From NCBI GenBank assembly GCA_023415795.1, contig JAEZJG010000023.1, positions 141,550 to 205,549 on the forward strand: 64,000 bases of DNA. Reading direction: 5' to 3'. Position 1 is the stretch's first letter; the number at the start of each line of letters is the position of its first letter. The notes under the pieces were generated by a model that worked only from the letters and a program-made list of their open reading frames with translations, made no database searches and was not told the origin of the DNA. Source of the stretch: Bacillota bacterium. GTDB lineage: Bacteria > Bacillota > Clostridia > Christensenellales > SZUA-584. A program made the translations under genes and the position numbers. Shown here piece after piece: positions 24,873-33,570 of this stretch.

Positions 24873-25235
24873 ATGATGAGCTATGACAATGGCTTTAGCT
24901 TTGGCTGGGTTTGGTTTCTTTTATTAGCAATCAGGGTGGCACTGGCGTTTATACCGGCCAACATCGCTAAAAAAAGGGGCTACAGCTTCGGGGGCTTTTG
25001 GGTACTTGGTTTTATCATTTTTCTGGTCGGGCTAATCGTTGCGCTTCGTCTGGATTCCAAGCGGGGATCGGCAAAATACGCCCAGCCGGTTTACTACCCG
25101 CCGCAGGCTGAGCAGGTGCGTGCAGATTTCAACTGTGCTGATTGCGGCACGCCCTACAAGCAGGGGGATGCGTTCTGTGCCAATTGCGGCAGCAAGCTGA
25201 GTTGTAATAATGCGTTGGATAACAAAATCGTTTAA
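24873..25235 (+). CDS. Membrane protein with C-terminal zinc ribbon, paralogue 1 of 3
   Basis: A 120-residue protein. Two hydrophobic helices (about residues 10-28 and 42-60) flank the motif FIPANIAKKRGYSFGGFW. A short linker leads to a zinc ribbon with the pattern CADCGTPYKQGDAFCANCGSKL (two CxxC pairs). The N-terminus starts MMSYDNGFSFGW; GAGGGG lies upstream. It is the first and shortest-linker copy of three tandem paralogues. Zinc-ribbon membrane proteins of this form are common in Clostridia but have no established function. Confidence 0.8.
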   Translation: MMSYDNGFSFGWVWFLLLAIRVALAFIPANIAKKRGYSFGGFWVLGFIIFLVGLIVALRLDSKRGSAKYAQPVYYPPQAEQVRADFNCADCGTPYKQGDAFCANCGSKLSCNNALDNKIV

Positions 25236-25323
25236 ATAATTGGAATTGTGTGTTGATTTCCTCGAAATTTGTAAATTAAATAAGTTTTATGCTACTATAT
25301 ACTAAAAATGAGGAGGCAGCGAA

Positions 25324-25737
25324 ATGGAAGCAATCGTTATATTTTGGATCATTTTTTGGCTGGGGGCCGCTGTGGGATTGGCATTTATCCCCGCTACCAT
25401 AGCCAGAAGCAAGGGCTATAGCTATGGTGGGTTTTGGGCGCTTGGCTTTTTCTTTTTCCTAGTGGGTCTTATTGTTGCGCTGTGCTTGGATGCAAAGCCG
25501 GGTTCTGAAAAATATGTTCAACCGGTATATTATTCGCCGCAGTATGCGCCGGTGCAACCGCCGCCGTATACAGGTACAGCGTACGGACAGCCTGGGCCAG
25601 TTCCGCCGTATGAGCAGCAGGCTTACACGCCGCCGCAAGCTGCGCCGCCACAGGGTGATGCATTCTGTGTCAAGTGCGGCACAGCGTACAAGCAAGGTGA
25701 CGCGTTCTGTGCGAAGTGCGGCAACAAGCTGGCATAG
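25324..25737 (+). CDS. Membrane protein with C-terminal zinc ribbon, paralogue 2 of 3
   Basis: A 137-residue paralogue of the preceding gene. It keeps the FIPATIARSKGYSYGGFWALGFFFF membrane core (in part) and ends with CVKCGTAYKQGDAFCAKCGNKLA, two CxxC pairs. The linker is longer and rich in Pro, Tyr and Gln (YTGTAYGQPGPVPPYEQQ). AGGAGG precedes the ATG closely. The linker growth from copy 1 to copy 3 suggests repeat expansion after duplication. Confidence 0.8.
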   Translation: MEAIVIFWIIFWLGAAVGLAFIPATIARSKGYSYGGFWALGFFFFLVGLIVALCLDAKPGSEKYVQPVYYSPQYAPVQPPPYTGTAYGQPGPVPPYEQQAYTPPQAAPPQGDAFCVKCGTAYKQGDAFCAKCGNKLA

Positions 25738-25848
25738 CAGCAGCGCGTGACGCATAAATCTGGTTGAACTTTTGGATTGCATGATTCTTTGAATCATTAA
25801 ACAGTACAAGGTCTAATTGTAGAATACAATAACATGGAGGGTGAAGTA

Positions 25849-26283
25849 ATGAGCTATGGGTATGGATATGGAATCGGTGCGCTTGGATGGATAATAACAA
25901 TTGGAATTTCGGTAGGACTGGCGTTCATTCCGGCCAATATTGCTAAGAAAAAAGGCTATAGCTATGGAGGCTTCTGGGCACTAGGCTTCTTCTTTTTCCT
26001 GATAGGGCTGATCGTCGCGCTGTGTCTGGACCCGAAACCGGGCTCGGAGAAATATGTACAGTCGGCTTACTACCCGCCGCAGTATGCTCCCCCGCAGCAG
26101 CCGCCGCCATACGGCGCAACGCCGAACGGACAGCAGGCTTACGGACAGCAGGCTTACGGACAGCAGACTTACGGACAGCAGGCGTATACGCCGCCGCAGA
26201 GTGATTATCGCTGCGCTCAGTGCGGTACATCGTACAAACAAGGTGATGCGTTTTGTGCCAAGTGCGGCAACAAGCTGGCATAA
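25849..26283 (+). CDS. Membrane protein with C-terminal zinc ribbon, paralogue 3 of 3
   Basis: The 144-residue third copy starts at ATG 25849, with GGAGG upstream; ATG 25834 would place the ribosome binding site inside the coding region. It begins MSYGYGYGIG, has the same two-helix core (FIPANIAKKKGYSYGGFW) and a linker containing four nearly identical GQQ(A/T)Y units, then the zinc ribbon CAQCGTSYKQGDAFCAKCGNKLA. The four units are encoded by a tandem 15-base DNA repeat. A terminator follows at 26314. Confidence 0.8.
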   Translation: MSYGYGYGIGALGWIITIGISVGLAFIPANIAKKKGYSYGGFWALGFFFFLIGLIVALCLDPKPGSEKYVQSAYYPPQYAPPQQPPPYGATPNGQQAYGQQAYGQQTYGQQAYTPPQSDYRCAQCGTSYKQGDAFCAKCGNKLA

Positions 26284-26313
26284 TTAAAACAGACTGATCT
26301 CTCATGAGATACA

Positions 26314-26348
26314 AACGCCCCGTTCAAAAGTGTATTGAACGGGGCGTT
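26314..26348. terminator. Bidirectional terminator between convergent genes
   Basis: A 14-base perfect stem (26314-26327 with 26335-26348) with core CGCCCCGTTCAA lies between the zinc-ribbon genes and the convergent hydrolase gene. T tracts are short on both sides. Confidence 0.8.
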
Positions 26349-26361
26349 GCTGTCTGTCGAT

Positions 26362-27783
26362 CTAGAGTACACGGCGTCCGCAGATGAAGTTCCTCTTGCT
26401 CCAGGATGAGAAGGCGTTGCCGATAACCACCTTGTCCGCGCTGGACGACGCGTGTATCATCTTGCCGTCTCCCATATATATGCCCACATGACCTTTGAAG
26501 CAGATGATGTCACCTTTCTTCAAATCGCCGATTTTGTCTACTCGGGGCTGATTGCTTTTTGCCCATGTGCCGGATGTCATATATTTGATGCTTTTAACGC
26601 CAGACTTGTTAAGGCAGTAATACACGAAGCCGGAGCAGTCGAACTCGTCAGGACCTTTGCCGCCGCGTGTATACTCTTTGCCCAGATGTGTTTTAGCATA
26701 TTCGATCAGCGTATCCGCTTTGCCATAGTCGGGATCTGCCGAAGCGACAGGACCCGTTTTACTGCCGCCGCCTGAGCCGCTACCCGAACCACCGCCCGAA
26801 CCGCCGCCTGAGCCACCGCCCGTGCCGCCGGTTTTCGCTTCCTTAGCATCTTCAGAGAACAGCACTTCTCGTGTGTTCTCGCCGATGTTTCCGTCAGTCG
26901 ATAAACCGTTGCGTTTCTGAAAGCTCTTGACCGCCGCCTCCGTCTTCTCTCCAAAGTCGCCCGTGGCTGAACCCGAGAAGTATTTGAGCTCCTTAAGCCG
27001 CTGCTGAATCTCCTTAACGTCACTGCCCTTATCGCCCAGCTTAACGGTATAGGGCTGAGCTTCCTTAGAGTAGAGCAGGGTCTCCGTTTTGGTGCCGATG
27101 AGTCCGTCTATCTGAAGCCCATGCTTGCGCTGAAACAGCTCTAGTGCATACTTGGTACCGCCGCCGTAATAGTCAGTCGGTTCATCGTTGTCCATATAGC
27201 CCAGCTCCATCAGGCGCGACTGAAGCTCGATAACGCGCGGGTCATGAATACCCGGCTGAAGCGGCGCTTCCTTTTCCGGCTCGGTCGTCGGTACAGGCGT
27301 ATCGGGTGTATTCGCGGTTGGGACGGGTGGGCTTGTCGGCACAGCAGCAGGCGTCATCTCCGTGGGTTGCGGTGCGGCAAGAGGCGTTTGAGACACGACA
27401 GCTCCGTTTAAAGAGGCACGAGCGCCGTTCGGATTGACTGCGGAAATGGGATGCGGCAGTGCGAATATCAGCACGGCAGCAATAGCGATGACCACTGCGC
27501 CTGCGCCCGCGGCGATGGGCCAGCTTTTGCGCCAGCCCTTCCACCAGCTTGTCCATCTGCTGAGCTTGCTGAGCAAGTAAGAAGCAGGCTTTGCAACAGA
27601 CGTCTGTTTGGTGCGTGTCGATACAGAGCTGACACGCGGTACAGCGGCCCGAGGCTGACTGGCGCATGCGGAAGAAGGCATCTTGCGGCGCCCCTGTTTT
27701 ACTATGAAACGCCGAAGCTTTTTGCTCATCTTGTAAAAGGCTTTCACAACGGGTCGAATTATTCGGATCATTACTGCTTTCAT
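26362..27783 (-). CDS. Membrane-anchored NlpC/P60 cell wall hydrolase with two peptidoglycan-binding domains
   Basis: The 473-residue protein has a basic N-terminal cytoplasmic region, one membrane helix (about residues 90-110), a Thr/Pro-rich stalk, two PG_binding_1 domains (LQSRLMELGYMDNDEPTDYYG-type and IQQRLKELKYFSGSATGDFG-type), a Gly/Ser linker and a C-terminal NlpC/P60 domain. The catalytic Cys is in EFDCSGFVYYC and the His in GHVGIYMGDGKMIHAS. These enzymes cut peptide stems in peptidoglycan. ATG 27783 has GAAAGGA upstream and is preferred over 27807. The basic cytoplasmic N-terminus is longer than usual. It diverges from the spoIVFA gene. Confidence 0.88.
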   Translation of the reverse strand: MKAVMIRIIRPVVKAFYKMSKKLRRFIVKQGRRKMPSSACASQPRAAVPRVSSVSTRTKQTSVAKPASYLLSKLSRWTSWWKGWRKSWPIAAGAGAVVIAIAAVLIFALPHPISAVNPNGARASLNGAVVSQTPLAAPQPTEMTPAAVPTSPPVPTANTPDTPVPTTEPEKEAPLQPGIHDPRVIELQSRLMELGYMDNDEPTDYYGGGTKYALELFQRKHGLQIDGLIGTKTETLLYSKEAQPYTVKLGDKGSDVKEIQQRLKELKYFSGSATGDFGEKTEAAVKSFQKRNGLSTDGNIGENTREVLFSEDAKEAKTGGTGGGSGGGSGGGSGSGSGGGSKTGPVASADPDYGKADTLIEYAKTHLGKEYTRGGKGPDEFDCSGFVYYCLNKSGVKSIKYMTSGTWAKSNQPRVDKIGDLKKGDIICFKGHVGIYMGDGKMIHASSSADKVVIGNAFSSWSKRNFICGRRVL

Positions 27784-28091
27784 GGTATCCTTTCCGATGT
27801 GAATCATTTCGTAATAAAAAAGTAATCTTTAGCAATATTATAGCTTTATCGACCGGATTTGCAAGCGGAGAATTATTTGCGCTGATATCAACATTCAGAA
27901 AAAGGCCATAAACATACATGATATGCGCAAATGCGCAATTCGGTGCGGGTGCGGCAGAATGATTCGCTGTATTTCGCCATATACATATACGACCGGGGCA
28001 AACCGGCTGCTTGCTGACGTTTTTGTGCTGTGTGGCTGCGTATCCACATGAGCAGCGGTGCCCCAATCAAAATGGACGGAGGCGCATTTTA

Positions 28092-28844
28092 ATGGATAAG
28101 AACAGCCTGCCGAAGCTGGAGATGGATGGGTTTACGTCATACACAAAGGGGTATGCATACGAAGATGAACGCAAGAAGACATCATGGCGGAGCCGTGCGA
28201 GTGACGTGATGCGGCGGGCCGGCGTTCCTGCCGGAGGGAAAACCCGTAATGCGGTGAATGATGAAGAGGTGGATCCGGCGTACAGAAAGCTGCTCATCAA
28301 AACAGGGATATGTGCGGGGTTGGCTGTTGTTCTGTTGGTAATCAGCACGATCAATACGCCGGAAGCGCAGAACGTATCAGACACGGTGAATCAGGTGGTG
28401 AACCACGAGTTTGACATCGACAAGGACATTGGACGGCTCAAGTTTGTGCAGACGCTGGATGAAACTGAGGCGGTATTCAGCGCACAGCCGGATGCGCTGG
28501 CCGTTTATCCCGCGGACGGTCGTGTGGTGACGGCATTTGGCGAGGACGGTTCAAAGGGTGTACGCATTGAGGCATCAGGAAACGTGTCGTGCATCGCCAA
28601 GGCGACGGTGACGGCGGTGGGAGAGATCGGCAGCATGGGCTATGTAGAGCTGACACTGGATACCGGCGAGACGCTGGTTTATCACAACATTGAACCGGCT
28701 GTACAGGTTAAAGACATTGTGGCACCGGGGCAGACGGTGGGCGCGGTGACGGGAAACTATCTGTATCTGGAGATGCTCAGCGGCGATGCGTATATTGATC
28801 CGCTCGCTTATGTACAGAAAGAGATATCGGGAGAGCTGCAATAG
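28092..28844 (+). CDS. spoIVFA: SpoIVFA-like stage IV sporulation protein
   Basis: A 250-residue protein with a cytoplasmic N-terminus, one membrane helix (about residues 78-94) and a C-terminal M23/LysM-like extracellular domain that reads as a degenerate peptidase fold (FGEDGSKGVRIEAS, TLDTGETLVYHNIEP, VAPGQTVGAVTG). SpoIVFA normally holds the SpoIVFB protease inactive in the outer forespore membrane. GGAGG lies upstream of ATG 28092. The spoIVFB gene follows within a few bases, which supports the call. Confidence 0.85.
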   Translation: MDKNSLPKLEMDGFTSYTKGYAYEDERKKTSWRSRASDVMRRAGVPAGGKTRNAVNDEEVDPAYRKLLIKTGICAGLAVVLLVISTINTPEAQNVSDTVNQVVNHEFDIDKDIGRLKFVQTLDETEAVFSAQPDALAVYPADGRVVTAFGEDGSKGVRIEASGNVSCIAKATVTAVGEIGSMGYVELTLDTGETLVYHNIEPAVQVKDIVAPGQTVGAVTGNYLYLEMLSGDAYIDPLAYVQKEISGELQ

Positions 28845-28849
28845 CGGTG

Positions 28850-29731
28850 ATGAAATCTATTCGCCTGTTTGGCGGAAAGCTGAAAATAAACCTGCTGATG
28901 TTCCCCGCTGTGGCGCTGCTGTTTGTGCTGGGCATGGGCGATGTGCTGTTTTATTACATTCCCGCTGTGCTGGTGCATGAGTGGGCGCATGTGGTGGTGT
29001 CGGTGGCACTGGGCATGACGGTGACAGAGATGGAGCTGTTCCCCTTCGGCTGTGCGGCGAAGCTGGAGTGCTTTGCGGTATCGCGCGTGAAGGAGATCGT
29101 GGTTGCGGCGGCAGGACCTCTGGCAAACATGGCGGTGGCCTGCGCCGTTTTCTTTGTGGATCGGTATGCGCTGCCCATCGCCGTGAAGGAGAGAATCATC
29201 GCATCGAACCTCGCGCTGGCGGCGGTGAACCTGCTGCCTGCGCTGCCGCTGGATGGCGGGCGCATCATGCGCGCGGTGTTTGCTTCGTTCATGGGCTATA
29301 AACGCGCCACCAAGCTGACGGCGGCAGGCGGTATTTTCTTTGCCGTACTGATTGTGGCAGCGGGGGTATGGGCGGCGTTTCAGGAGGCGTTGAACCCCAG
29401 CTTTTTTATTATGGGCTTCTTCCTGTGCCTCGCCGCCGTCAAAGAGCTCAAGAGCGCACCCTATACGCTGATACGGGATTTTACAGGCAAGCGTCAGCAG
29501 CTGGATAAACGCAAGACGATGAACATCAACCGCTTCGCCGCGATGCAGACGGAGCCGTTACGCGATATCATGCGCGAATTTGAGGCGGGTAAGTACAACA
29601 TTGTGACGGTGCTGGATAAGGATATGGATGTGCTGGGCGAGCTGAACGAGCGCGAAATATTGAGCGGTATGCTGCAAAAGGGAACGCACGTGACGCTGGG
29701 GAGCCTCTATCGGCAAAAGGGTGAAGTGTAG
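28850..29731 (+). CDS. spoIVFB: SpoIVFB-type M50 intramembrane metalloprotease
   Basis: This 293-residue protein has several membrane helices, the zinc-binding motif in VHEWAHVV and the second motif LPLDGGRIMRAVF, which are the signature of site-2 proteases. A C-terminal CBS-like region (AMQTEPLRDIMREFEAGKYN, LDKDMDVLGELNE) fits SpoIVFB, which cuts pro-sigma-K in the mother cell. GTG 28847 is an alternative start. The gene follows spoIVFA, as in other spore formers. Confidence 0.93.
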   Translation: MKSIRLFGGKLKINLLMFPAVALLFVLGMGDVLFYYIPAVLVHEWAHVVVSVALGMTVTEMELFPFGCAAKLECFAVSRVKEIVVAAAGPLANMAVACAVFFVDRYALPIAVKERIIASNLALAAVNLLPALPLDGGRIMRAVFASFMGYKRATKLTAAGGIFFAVLIVAAGVWAAFQEALNPSFFIMGFFLCLAAVKELKSAPYTLIRDFTGKRQQLDKRKTMNINRFAAMQTEPLRDIMREFEAGKYNIVTVLDKDMDVLGELNEREILSGMLQKGTHVTLGSLYRQKGEV

Positions 29732-29797
29732 TTTGGTTGTGCGCGGCTAAAGACTATGATACAATCGGGAGGATTAAAGAATTAAAAGGCAGATTTC

Positions 29798-30511
29798 ATG
29801 CGCATCAACTATTTGCATCATAGCGCTGTGAGCATCTCGCTGGAGCAGTCGCTGCTGATATTTGACCATTATAAGGCCGTTCCCGGCAAGAGGATCTCTG
29901 ACGGGCATGTGAGCATGGAGGATATAAGCACGGCGCAGCGTGTTTTTGTGTTTGCATCGCACAGCCATCACGATCATTACGACCGCAGCATTTTTGAATG
30001 GGCGGCGGCAGGCGTGCCCGTTACGTATATACTGGACGATACGGTGCCCGCGGCGGAGGCGCCGGAGGGAGCCGTTTTTTTGAGCCGTGGCGAAACGTAT
30101 GACGATGGCTATATTCATGTGCGCGAATTCGGCTCCACTGACATGGGAGGCAGCTTCTATGTGGAGTGCGAGGGGGTTCGCATCTTTCACGCAGGGGATC
30201 TCAACAACTGGCACTGGAAGGACGACGGCAACGAGAAATACACGCGTGTGATGGGAAAGTTTTTTGATCGCGAGCTGCGTTTTCTGCGGCAGGAGGTGCG
30301 AGATATTGATTATGCTTTCTTTCCGGTGGACAAGCGTATAGGGCGCGATTATGATGAGGGAGCCGATCAGTTCATTGAGGTGATGCGGCCCAAGGTATTT
30401 ATCCCGATACACTTTGTCGACTTTGCGGACACAGAGCGCTATCGCCAAAAGAAACTGGGCAGCGGCACGCAGGTGCTGGCCGTCCACCGCAACGGCGAGC
30501 GGCTGATATAG
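29798..30511 (+). CDS. MBL-fold metallo-hydrolase
   Basis: A 237-residue metallo-beta-lactamase-fold protein. The metal site is visible as SHSHHDHYD (H-x-H-x-D-H), FHAGDLNNWHW and the late IPIHF. The pattern is typical of small UlaG-like or RomA-like hydrolases without known substrate. Start MRINYLHHSAV fits the first beta strand. It precedes a VOC-family gene by 16 bases and is probably co-transcribed with it. Confidence 0.82.
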   Translation: MRINYLHHSAVSISLEQSLLIFDHYKAVPGKRISDGHVSMEDISTAQRVFVFASHSHHDHYDRSIFEWAAAGVPVTYILDDTVPAAEAPEGAVFLSRGETYDDGYIHVREFGSTDMGGSFYVECEGVRIFHAGDLNNWHWKDDGNEKYTRVMGKFFDRELRFLRQEVRDIDYAFFPVDKRIGRDYDEGADQFIEVMRPKVFIPIHFVDFADTERYRQKKLGSGTQVLAVHRNGERLI

Positions 30512-30527
30512 ATTTTAAGGAGAAGAT

Positions 30528-30893
30528 ATGTTTAAACTGGAGCATGTAAACATCAATGTGACGGATATCGAGAGAAGCATAGCGTTCTATGCCGAGGCGT
30601 TCGGGCTGGCTGAGGTGCGCCGCAAGACGGCTTCGGACGGCAGCTACGTCATCGTATTTATGGAGGACGGGGCATCCGGCTTCAAGCTGGAGCTGACGTG
30701 GCTGCGTGATAAGCAGGGTGCGTACAACCTCGGCGACAATGAAAGCCATATCGGTTTTGCCACGGACGATTTTGACGCAGCCTATGCGCACCACAAGCAG
30801 ATGGGCATCATTTGCTACGAGAATACGGCGATGGGGGTCTATTTTATCGTGGACCCGGATGGCTATTGGCAAGAAATAAAGCCGCATCGCTGA
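30528..30893 (+). CDS. VOC family (glyoxalase-like) protein
   Basis: A 121-residue vicinal oxygen chelate protein with two beta-alpha-beta modules: LEHVNINVTDIERSIAFYAE at the N-terminus, then HIGFATDDFDAAYAHH and YFIVDPDGYWQEIKPHR. Candidate metal ligands are His in EHVNI, Glu in KLELT, His in SHIGF and Glu in WQEI, which match the lactoylglutathione lyase site. AAGGAG precedes the ATG. Role is probably methylglyoxal detoxification, but other VOC functions are possible. Confidence 0.82.
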   Translation: MFKLEHVNINVTDIERSIAFYAEAFGLAEVRRKTASDGSYVIVFMEDGASGFKLELTWLRDKQGAYNLGDNESHIGFATDDFDAAYAHHKQMGIICYENTAMGVYFIVDPDGYWQEIKPHR

Positions 30894-30998
30894 CAGTTAA
30901 AATGACGGGGTGCGATGTGATTTTTTGATTTGCCGGTATTTGCATAAACATGCTATAATGAACGATGATTGTAAAATGAGATGAGACAGGATACACCA

Positions 30999-32834
30999 AT
31001 GATTGATACGCAAAAGCTGGATAAAATACTCATGAAGGTGGGCAAGCCCGCGCGCTATACCGGCGGCGAGCTTGGTGAAATAAAGAAGACGGTTGATAAA
31101 GACACGACGCGGTTTGCGTTTTGTTTTCCCGACGCTTACGAGGTGGGCATGTCGCATCTGGGGACGAGCCTGCTGTATCACCTGACAAATACGCTTCCTG
31201 ACGTTTACACGGAGCGGTGCTTTGCGCCGTGGCCGGATATGGAGCAGGAACTGAAAAACGCTGGTTTGCCGTTGTTTTCTCTGGAGACCAAAACAGCGCT
31301 GAACGAATTCGATATACTGGGGTTCAGCTTGTCGTATGAGATGAGCTTTACCAATGTGCTGATGATGCTGGAACTTGGCGGCATACCGCTGCATGCCAAG
31401 GAACGTGACAACAGCTGTCCCGTGGTGATTGCGGGCGGCGGCTGCACGTATAATCCTGAGCCGCTGGCAGATTTCATAGACCTGTTCGTGATCGGCGAGG
31501 GAGAGGACGTTTTGCTGGAGCTGCTGTCGCTGTACAGGCAGCACCGGCAGACGGGCTTTGACCGCGCTGCATTTTTACGTGCGGCTGCCGCTATTGAAGG
31601 CATCTATGTGCCGTCGCTGTACGACGTTGAATATAACGCCGATGGCACCGTGGCGCGGTATATCCCCAACGACGGCGTACCGACTGTGGTGAAAAAGCGC
31701 ATCGTCGTGGATTTTGACGCGGCGTATTACCCGACGTCGCCCATCGTGCCGTATCTGGGAGTGGTGCACGATCGCGTGACGTTGGAGGTCATGCGCGGCT
31801 GTACGCGCGGCTGCCGCTTCTGTCAGGCGGGGTTCATCAACCGCCCGATACGCGAACGGCATGCGGACACGCTGATCAGACAGGCGCATGAAGCCATCGC
31901 AAACACCGGGCACGAGGAAGTCTCGATGTGCTCACTGTCCACCGGCGACTATTCTGAGGTGGGCAAGCTGGTGAGCTCGCTGTCCGACAGCTTTGCGGGC
32001 AGCGGCGTGTCGCTGGCGGTGCCGTCGCTGCGTCTGGATTCTTATGAGGGCGAGTACGCGGCGCGTCTGCGCGAAGTGCGTAACACGGGGCTGACCTTCG
32101 CGCCCGAGGCGGGCTCGCAGCGTCTGCGCGATGTCATCAACAAGAACATCTCGGAGTCCGATATACTGTCGGCAGCTAAAGAAGCTTTTGAGACGGGGCA
32201 GAACGGCGTGAAGCTGTACTTCATGATGGGGCTGCCTTACGAGACGATGGAAGACGTTTTGGGCATCGCGGACGTGGCGGCGAAGCTCAGGGACATATAT
32301 TATCAGGTGCCCAAAGAGCGGCGCAACGGCGGCTTTAAGCTGACGGTGAGCGTGGCTTGCTTTGTACCCAAGCCGCACACACCCTTTCAGTGGGCAGCGC
32401 AGGACAGCATGGAGGCGCTTGCGGAAAAGCAGCGCAGGCTCCGCGACGCACTGCGGCCTGTCAAGGGTGTAAAGTTCAACTGGCACGACGCGAAGCTCAG
32501 CATGTTGGAAGCAGTGTTCGCGCGAGGAGACCGACGGCTGTCCGCTGCGCTGGAGGCGGCGTACATGGCAGGATGCCGGTTCGACAGCTGGATGGAGCTG
32601 TTCGATTTTGAGAAATGGATGGCGGCGTTTGAGCAGGCGGGTATTGATCCGGCTTTCTACGCGGCGCGAGAGCGCAGCTTGGACGAGGCGCTGCCATGGG
32701 ATGTGATTGACACGGGCGTCAGCAAGGCGTATCTCTGGGACGAGAACAAGCGCGGTGAAGCGGCGGTGACCACGCCGGATTGCCGTAAGGGCTGCACAGG
32801 CTGCGGTCTCATGGAAGCGGGGTTGTGCGGATGA
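30999..32834 (+). CDS. B12-binding domain radical SAM protein, TIGR03960 family
   Basis: This 611-residue protein has an N-terminal B12-binding-like region (DILGFSLSYEMSFTNVL, VIGEGED) and a radical SAM core with the cluster motif CTRGCRFCQAGF. LAPEAGSQRLRD-type and VACFVPKPHTPFQW motifs follow. It belongs to the widely conserved TIGR03960 group, always found with the TIGR03936 protein, as here. Its reaction is not established; a role linked to tRNA or ribosome modification is a guess from its neighbourhood. ATG 30999 has AGGA eight bases upstream. Confidence 0.9.
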   Translation: MIDTQKLDKILMKVGKPARYTGGELGEIKKTVDKDTTRFAFCFPDAYEVGMSHLGTSLLYHLTNTLPDVYTERCFAPWPDMEQELKNAGLPLFSLETKTALNEFDILGFSLSYEMSFTNVLMMLELGGIPLHAKERDNSCPVVIAGGGCTYNPEPLADFIDLFVIGEGEDVLLELLSLYRQHRQTGFDRAAFLRAAAAIEGIYVPSLYDVEYNADGTVARYIPNDGVPTVVKKRIVVDFDAAYYPTSPIVPYLGVVHDRVTLEVMRGCTRGCRFCQAGFINRPIRERHADTLIRQAHEAIANTGHEEVSMCSLSTGDYSEVGKLVSSLSDSFAGSGVSLAVPSLRLDSYEGEYAARLREVRNTGLTFAPEAGSQRLRDVINKNISESDILSAAKEAFETGQNGVKLYFMMGLPYETMEDVLGIADVAAKLRDIYYQVPKERRNGGFKLTVSVACFVPKPHTPFQWAAQDSMEALAEKQRRLRDALRPVKGVKFNWHDAKLSMLEAVFARGDRRLSAALEAAYMAGCRFDSWMELFDFEKWMAAFEQAGIDPAFYAARERSLDEALPWDVIDTGVSKAYLWDENKRGEAAVTTPDCRKGCTGCGLMEAGLCG

Positions 32835-33499
32835 GGATAGGTTTAGAATTTGCTAAAACAGGGGCTGCCCGATATATATCCCATCTTGATTTGCAGCGCG
32901 CTTTTTCCCGTGCGATACGGCGCAGCGGGCTGCCGGTTAAGCTGTCCGAGGGGTTTAACCCGCATTATGTGGTGTCGTTCGCATCGGCGCTGGCACTAGG
33001 CATGGAGAGCTCGTGCGAGTGCGTGGAGATGGCGCTTGCCAAAAATGTGACGGCGGAGGAGTTTTTGCTGCGCATGGCTAAAGCGCTGCCGCCCGGTCTT
33101 GAGGCGCGGCGTGCGGTGGTGCTGGCGGAGGGTGCGCCCAAGCTGATGGCGGCGCTGCGCACAGCGGAATATACCGTGGACGTGGACGGCGATACAGCCG
33201 CTATCGCCCAGGCGGTGAAAGAGCTGCTGGACGAGAAACAGGTGATGGCAGAGAAGACGTCCAAGGGTGTCACCAAAACCATCGATATTCGCGGCATGAT
33301 CGAGGATATCAGCTGGCTGGATGGGCGGCTGGTGCTGCGGCTGGCGGCTGCGCCCGAGGGTTCGCTGCGGCCTGAGCTGGTGCTGGACGTGCTGACACAG
33401 CGTGCGGGGGCTTTCGCGTATCGCGCGGTTCGCACAGGGCTGTATACATATGACCGCAACGAGGCGGTTGATCTGCTGACCAGATGTCGGTTAATTTGA
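32831..33499 (+). CDS. TIGR03936 family radical SAM-associated protein (DUF2344)
   Basis: A 222-residue protein that begins with the family pattern LEFAKTGAARYISHLDLQRA and has SEGFNPHYVVSFASALALG, both typical of DUF2344. Its ATG overlaps the TGA of the TIGR03960 gene (ATGA). In some bacteria the two are fused, so they probably act together. It precedes rng in the conserved Firmicutes order. Function not established. Confidence 0.92.
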   Translation: MRIGLEFAKTGAARYISHLDLQRAFSRAIRRSGLPVKLSEGFNPHYVVSFASALALGMESSCECVEMALAKNVTAEEFLLRMAKALPPGLEARRAVVLAEGAPKLMAALRTAEYTVDVDGDTAAIAQAVKELLDEKQVMAEKTSKGVTKTIDIRGMIEDISWLDGRLVLRLAAAPEGSLRPELVLDVLTQRAGAFAYRAVRTGLYTYDRNEAVDLLTRCRLI

Positions 33500-33570
33500 A
33501 ATGATACGTGATTGCGAATTTTTTATCGCATTCTCGCTGAAAATATTTTTATGCAAGTTTGGAGTAGCCA

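Noticed and set aside
27242..28066. A 274-codon minus-strand ORF over the start of the NlpC/P60 gene
   Set aside because: It shares the stretch with the real hydrolase frame, which has a membrane helix, stalk and binding domains; the other frame is rich in Cys/Arg/Ser without pattern.
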